Positions 60,801-64,000 of a DNA stretch of 64,000 nucleotides are shown here, in pieces. The position numbers and the translations under genes are program-made. Source of the DNA: Spodoptera frugiperda (Eukaryota > Arthropoda > Insecta > Lepidoptera > Noctuidae); contig NC_064226.1 of the NCBI RefSeq assembly GCF_023101765.2, positions 14,949,251 through 15,013,250 on the forward strand. The letters are read 5' to 3'. Every line of letters begins with the position of its first letter. Within the stretch, counting starts at the first letter, position 1. The notes below the pieces were generated by a model. It searched no databases, was not told where the DNA came from, and worked only from the letters and a program-made list of their open reading frames with translations.

Positions 60801-63800
60801 CTGCCGACAATGATATAAAATCATTACAAGAATAGTTTATTTCCTGAAATATATTTCAGGTTGATGGAAATTTAAATTGGCCTCAATTCCATTACACAGT
60901 TTTTCAGTACAACGTAAAATTTCACTATAGCTATAGGTTCTGTCATACATTTTTTCCAAATTTAATTAAACAGTCTAGAATAAAGTTCATGAATAAAACG
61001 ATACCTACAGTGAAACCGCAAAATTGTAAAAGTATCAATTTAAAAGCAATCAAACGATCGTTTTAACTGAAATAACTGAAAAAAACCGTGGCTTTGATAA
61101 ATTAACCGTGAAACTGTAACTCGAGCGAGCCGCGCCGACGTCGGCGGCGGCTGTGACGACAAAAGTATTTGCAAGCGAATACAGCCTTGATTTGCGATTG
61201 TGAATAATTTCTGATTTGCTCATAATGTATTCGAGGTAAATTGCCCTCGTCTAGAACCTGTGAAGTATACAGGTACATAGGGTTGTATACGACTTGTTGT
61301 ACAAAATCAAACTTTTAATATTAAATCCGATTCCTTTCAAGTATTGCCTTTTGCATATTCAGCAACAAAGTACTTGCCGATGCCCAGATTGTAGGTATTG
61401 ATGGAAGTGAGCAAACACCAAAATTTAAACAAAAATATGGGTTATGATATTATCTTATAACTGCGAGTTTAAATTCCACACGTACAGAGCTACTTGTGAA
61501 GCGGGTGACAATATAAAACCTCTGTGAATGAGCATTAGCCAGACATTTCGAAACTTCCTCAAGCTTGTTAATTTTTTCCTCTAACTTTTTCTTGCATGCA
61601 CCGAGACTGTGTGTCGCAGATGCTTTCCAACTTTTGTGTTTCGTCCCCTTTGCTAACTCGGTAACTTTTTTAAGCGTCTCTCTTGGGAAATCTTCATCTT
61701 ATATTTAACAAAATATCTAAACAAGTCAAGTTTCATGTTTGTTCCCATGGGGATTATAACATTGGTTATTAGTGTACAGAGCATGCTTGGAAGTGGCGAA
61801 GCGTATTGATTTGTTATTGTTGTAAATGTTTGGTCAAAGACAATAATATTCTTTCTATATTTATGACTACAATCATGCTAGAGGCGATAAACCTCATAAA
61901 ATCCATACAACCTAAACAACCGACAGTCAAGAGACAAAAAAATAGCACATTACTGCTACAGAAACACAACTGTGCATGTTGCAGCAAGTGTATGCAAGTT
62001 GCAAACGTACTCAAATCTCTTGCAGACGTCTGGGGGCCGTCGCTTCGTCTACATGTTGCATTATTAAACAGGACTTGTTAGTAGCGGCAAAAGGCTCACT
62101 ATTTGCTTTTACGTGTTTCCTTTCTTTCAAGGCGAGAATAACAGTCTGGACGCTAGTATTTTTGCCAGGAGTCGGGACTGCAATTAACTAATTGCAGGCA
62201 CTCACTACTGTGTCAATGTTACTGTTAATGAGCATCCAAAGAGATCTAGTGTGGAGATTAAAACTGATATATGCTGGTTGAATTAGTTGTTTAGGAAAAT
62301 GGAAGTTAATTTCAGTTTTTATAATAATTATATGAGTTAAAACTCAAAACAACATCCACAGCAACGCAGCATAGCACATCTCAGGGGGAAAATCACCCTA
62401 AGAGGTCCATGATATGAAACCTATTTGTTTTAACATAACAACTTTAGAACATCGTGTTATAGTAATACGCTTCCTTCATATTCTTGGCACGAAACCGACG
62501 GTTTTACAGTAATCCGATCGATAGTAATCAGGATCACATATTGTGAGTTGATATTATTATCGAATCCAGCGCGGTTAATATAATGGGTAGAGGAAACGTT
62601 GTTAACTTTTCGATATTTTGGAGTAAATATGTAGCGTAAAAACACGATCATATTGACACATATTAGATTCTGTAATAATGGGACAATAATTTAAGATAAA
62701 AAATAACATACAATTAATTACGTGCCATAATGTTCACCTCGGCCTACCCCTTTGGGGATGAAAGGCGTGACGATTTAATATTCTTTTAATAGTAAAATAT
62801 ATACAAGTTTATAGTCGAAAACTTAAAACCTGTTCCACTGTTACTGAAACGAGTTACGACTTCCTTAAAAAAAAATAAAACTAAAGGCAATAGAGAACAT
62901 TTTTCAAATGACAAAATATCACAATTCTCAGTGAGCATGCAAATAAAACGAGCAAGATAAAACCGTAGCGGTCTTTGACAAACTTTTAGTAACTTCAATA
63001 ATAAAAACATTCGTCTCACGAGCATAAAGTAGAGCACTATAAAGCGATTGCTGCGCTGCGAGCATAACTCGAGCACTTTAAAGTGATTGTTATGAGAACA
63101 GGTTTAATGCTCGGGGACGTGAAACTTGTTTTTAACGTCCGAATCGGCTTTTATAACTTCCTTTTGAATTTTTTCTAATGTATTACTGTGAATACCTTTT
63201 TGCCAAGTATTTTGTCGTTTTATCCATTTAACTTAAATTAATTCACAAAACACATGTTTACATGTAATTTCGTACCTTGTAATGTATATGATCAATGGAC
63301 GTATGCTGTAAGTCTACATTAATATGTAATGGTATCCGCAATAAACAACTAAGTAACAAGCATCATTATTTAGTTTCGTGGCCTAAGAAGTGTAAGTTAC
63401 GCGCGCAATTTACGCTTCCCTAAACCAAGCCAAAGATTTATTAAGAGTAATGTACATAAAATGCGGTTTGTTGGAACGCCTTCGTTGAGGTCTGCAAATA
63501 CTCGTAAAACTGTCAGTACCCAACGACCATTTAGAATATTACAATGATTTACTGGAGGCGAAAGAAATGATTGAAGTGATCCTCCGTGGGCCCTTTTTCA
63601 TTTCTTTTTTAAAGCTAAAAGATTTTGCCAAGCTTAAGTTTTCTCCATACTAACTTAGAGATTTATTCTTTCCTATTCATATATTTAGTCTATAATGCAT
63701 AATTGGATGAAATAGATATTCTAAGTCAATATTACAGTAAAACGTAATATTAATGTTAGCTACGGGTAAACGTTAAACTCGTCGATCGAACATCTTGAAG

Positions 63801-64000
63801 CTCTTTCAATTTGAATATCATTTAATTACCTGTCTCCTCCGTGCCCTTTGAAGCGCTGCTGTGCTCGGGGACACTCGCAGGTAAATTCAGACGAAGTGAA
63901 ACTTTCATAAACACTCGCAGTATTTAATGAAAACTCGTTAAGTTGCCGGCGACTGTGACGTCAAATATACGCTTTGTTTGAGTACCCTGACCTGCTCGCC
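60801..64000. other. Region upstream of the first visible Dscam exon
   Basis: Expected to be Dscam intron, because the exon at 60800 starts within a codon. I find no Ig1 or signal-peptide exon. There is a GC-rich patch at about 61115-61165 and a dispersed repeat at about 62721-62775. Confidence 0.55.
62721..62775 (-). repeat. Lepidopteran dispersed repeat fragment, second copy
   Basis: On the minus strand it reads TCACGCCTTTCATCCCCAAA, GGGGTAGGCCGAGGTGAACA, TTATGGCACGTAAT: the same order as the copy at 23736-23815 and better preserved, with the CCCCAAAGGGG palindrome intact. Confidence 0.6.

Noticed and set aside
63830..63895. Candidate minus-strand Dscam exon before a GTAATT donor
   Set aside because: The phase could fit, but the peptide has no Ig or signal-peptide features.
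1..64000. CRISPR arrays, bacterial operons or rRNA genes
   Set aside because: None seen; the sequence is eukaryotic with intron-split genes throughout.

Overview
This window is AT-rich animal nuclear DNA with GT-AG introns. Its gene content and dispersed repeats point to an insect, most probably a moth or butterfly. I recognise several repeat types from memory as typical of Lepidoptera: a tRNA-derived SINE-like element, a non-LTR tail ending in GGCTACGGAACCCT, and a CACGCCTTT..CCCC..AGAGGT dispersed repeat. Species cannot be assigned from the sequence alone.

Three protein genes can be assembled exon by exon, with splice phases that agree at every junction. (1) A gamma-type syntrophin gene lies on the minus strand (13 coding exons, 20345 down to 7820, 547 codons): PDZ domain, split PH domain, second PH domain and the syntrophin-unique C-terminus. 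(2) An HCN-like cyclic-nucleotide-gated channel lies on the plus strand (6 exons, 8858-11050, 531 codons), wholly inside a syntrophin intron and in the opposite orientation. Its selectivity filter reads C-I-G-A-G where HCN channels have C-I-G-Y-G, and its S4 segment has almost no basic residues. The cyclic-nucleotide pocket looks intact. (3) A Dscam-family cell-adhesion receptor lies on the minus strand (35 coding exons in the window, 60800 down to 22918, about 1755 codons), open at its 5' end. It shows Ig2-Ig9, FN1-FN4, Ig10, FN5-FN6, a membrane helix and the full cytoplasmic tail ending in I-H-V.

Layout: 1-7.8 kb, no recognised gene; 7.8-20.3 kb, syntrophin with the nested channel; 20.3-22.9 kb, intergenic with a Harbinger-like MITE; 22.9-34.8 kb, the dense 3' part of Dscam; 34.8-59.5 kb, mostly two introns (4.4 and 19.9 kb) around a single exon at 39.2 kb, with several mobile-element relics; 59.5-60.8 kb, three more Dscam exons; 60.8-64 kb, probably an upstream Dscam intron.

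Functionally, all three genes fit neuronal or muscle membranes: a dystrophin-complex scaffold, a cyclic-nucleotide-modulated channel and a neuronal recognition receptor. The most unusual biology is the nested channel with its altered filter and voltage sensor, with two cAMP-response-element-like sites about 640 bp upstream. Lesser points are an unexplained plus-strand Ig-like fragment in the large Dscam intron and a compact palindromic tandem element in a Dscam intron.
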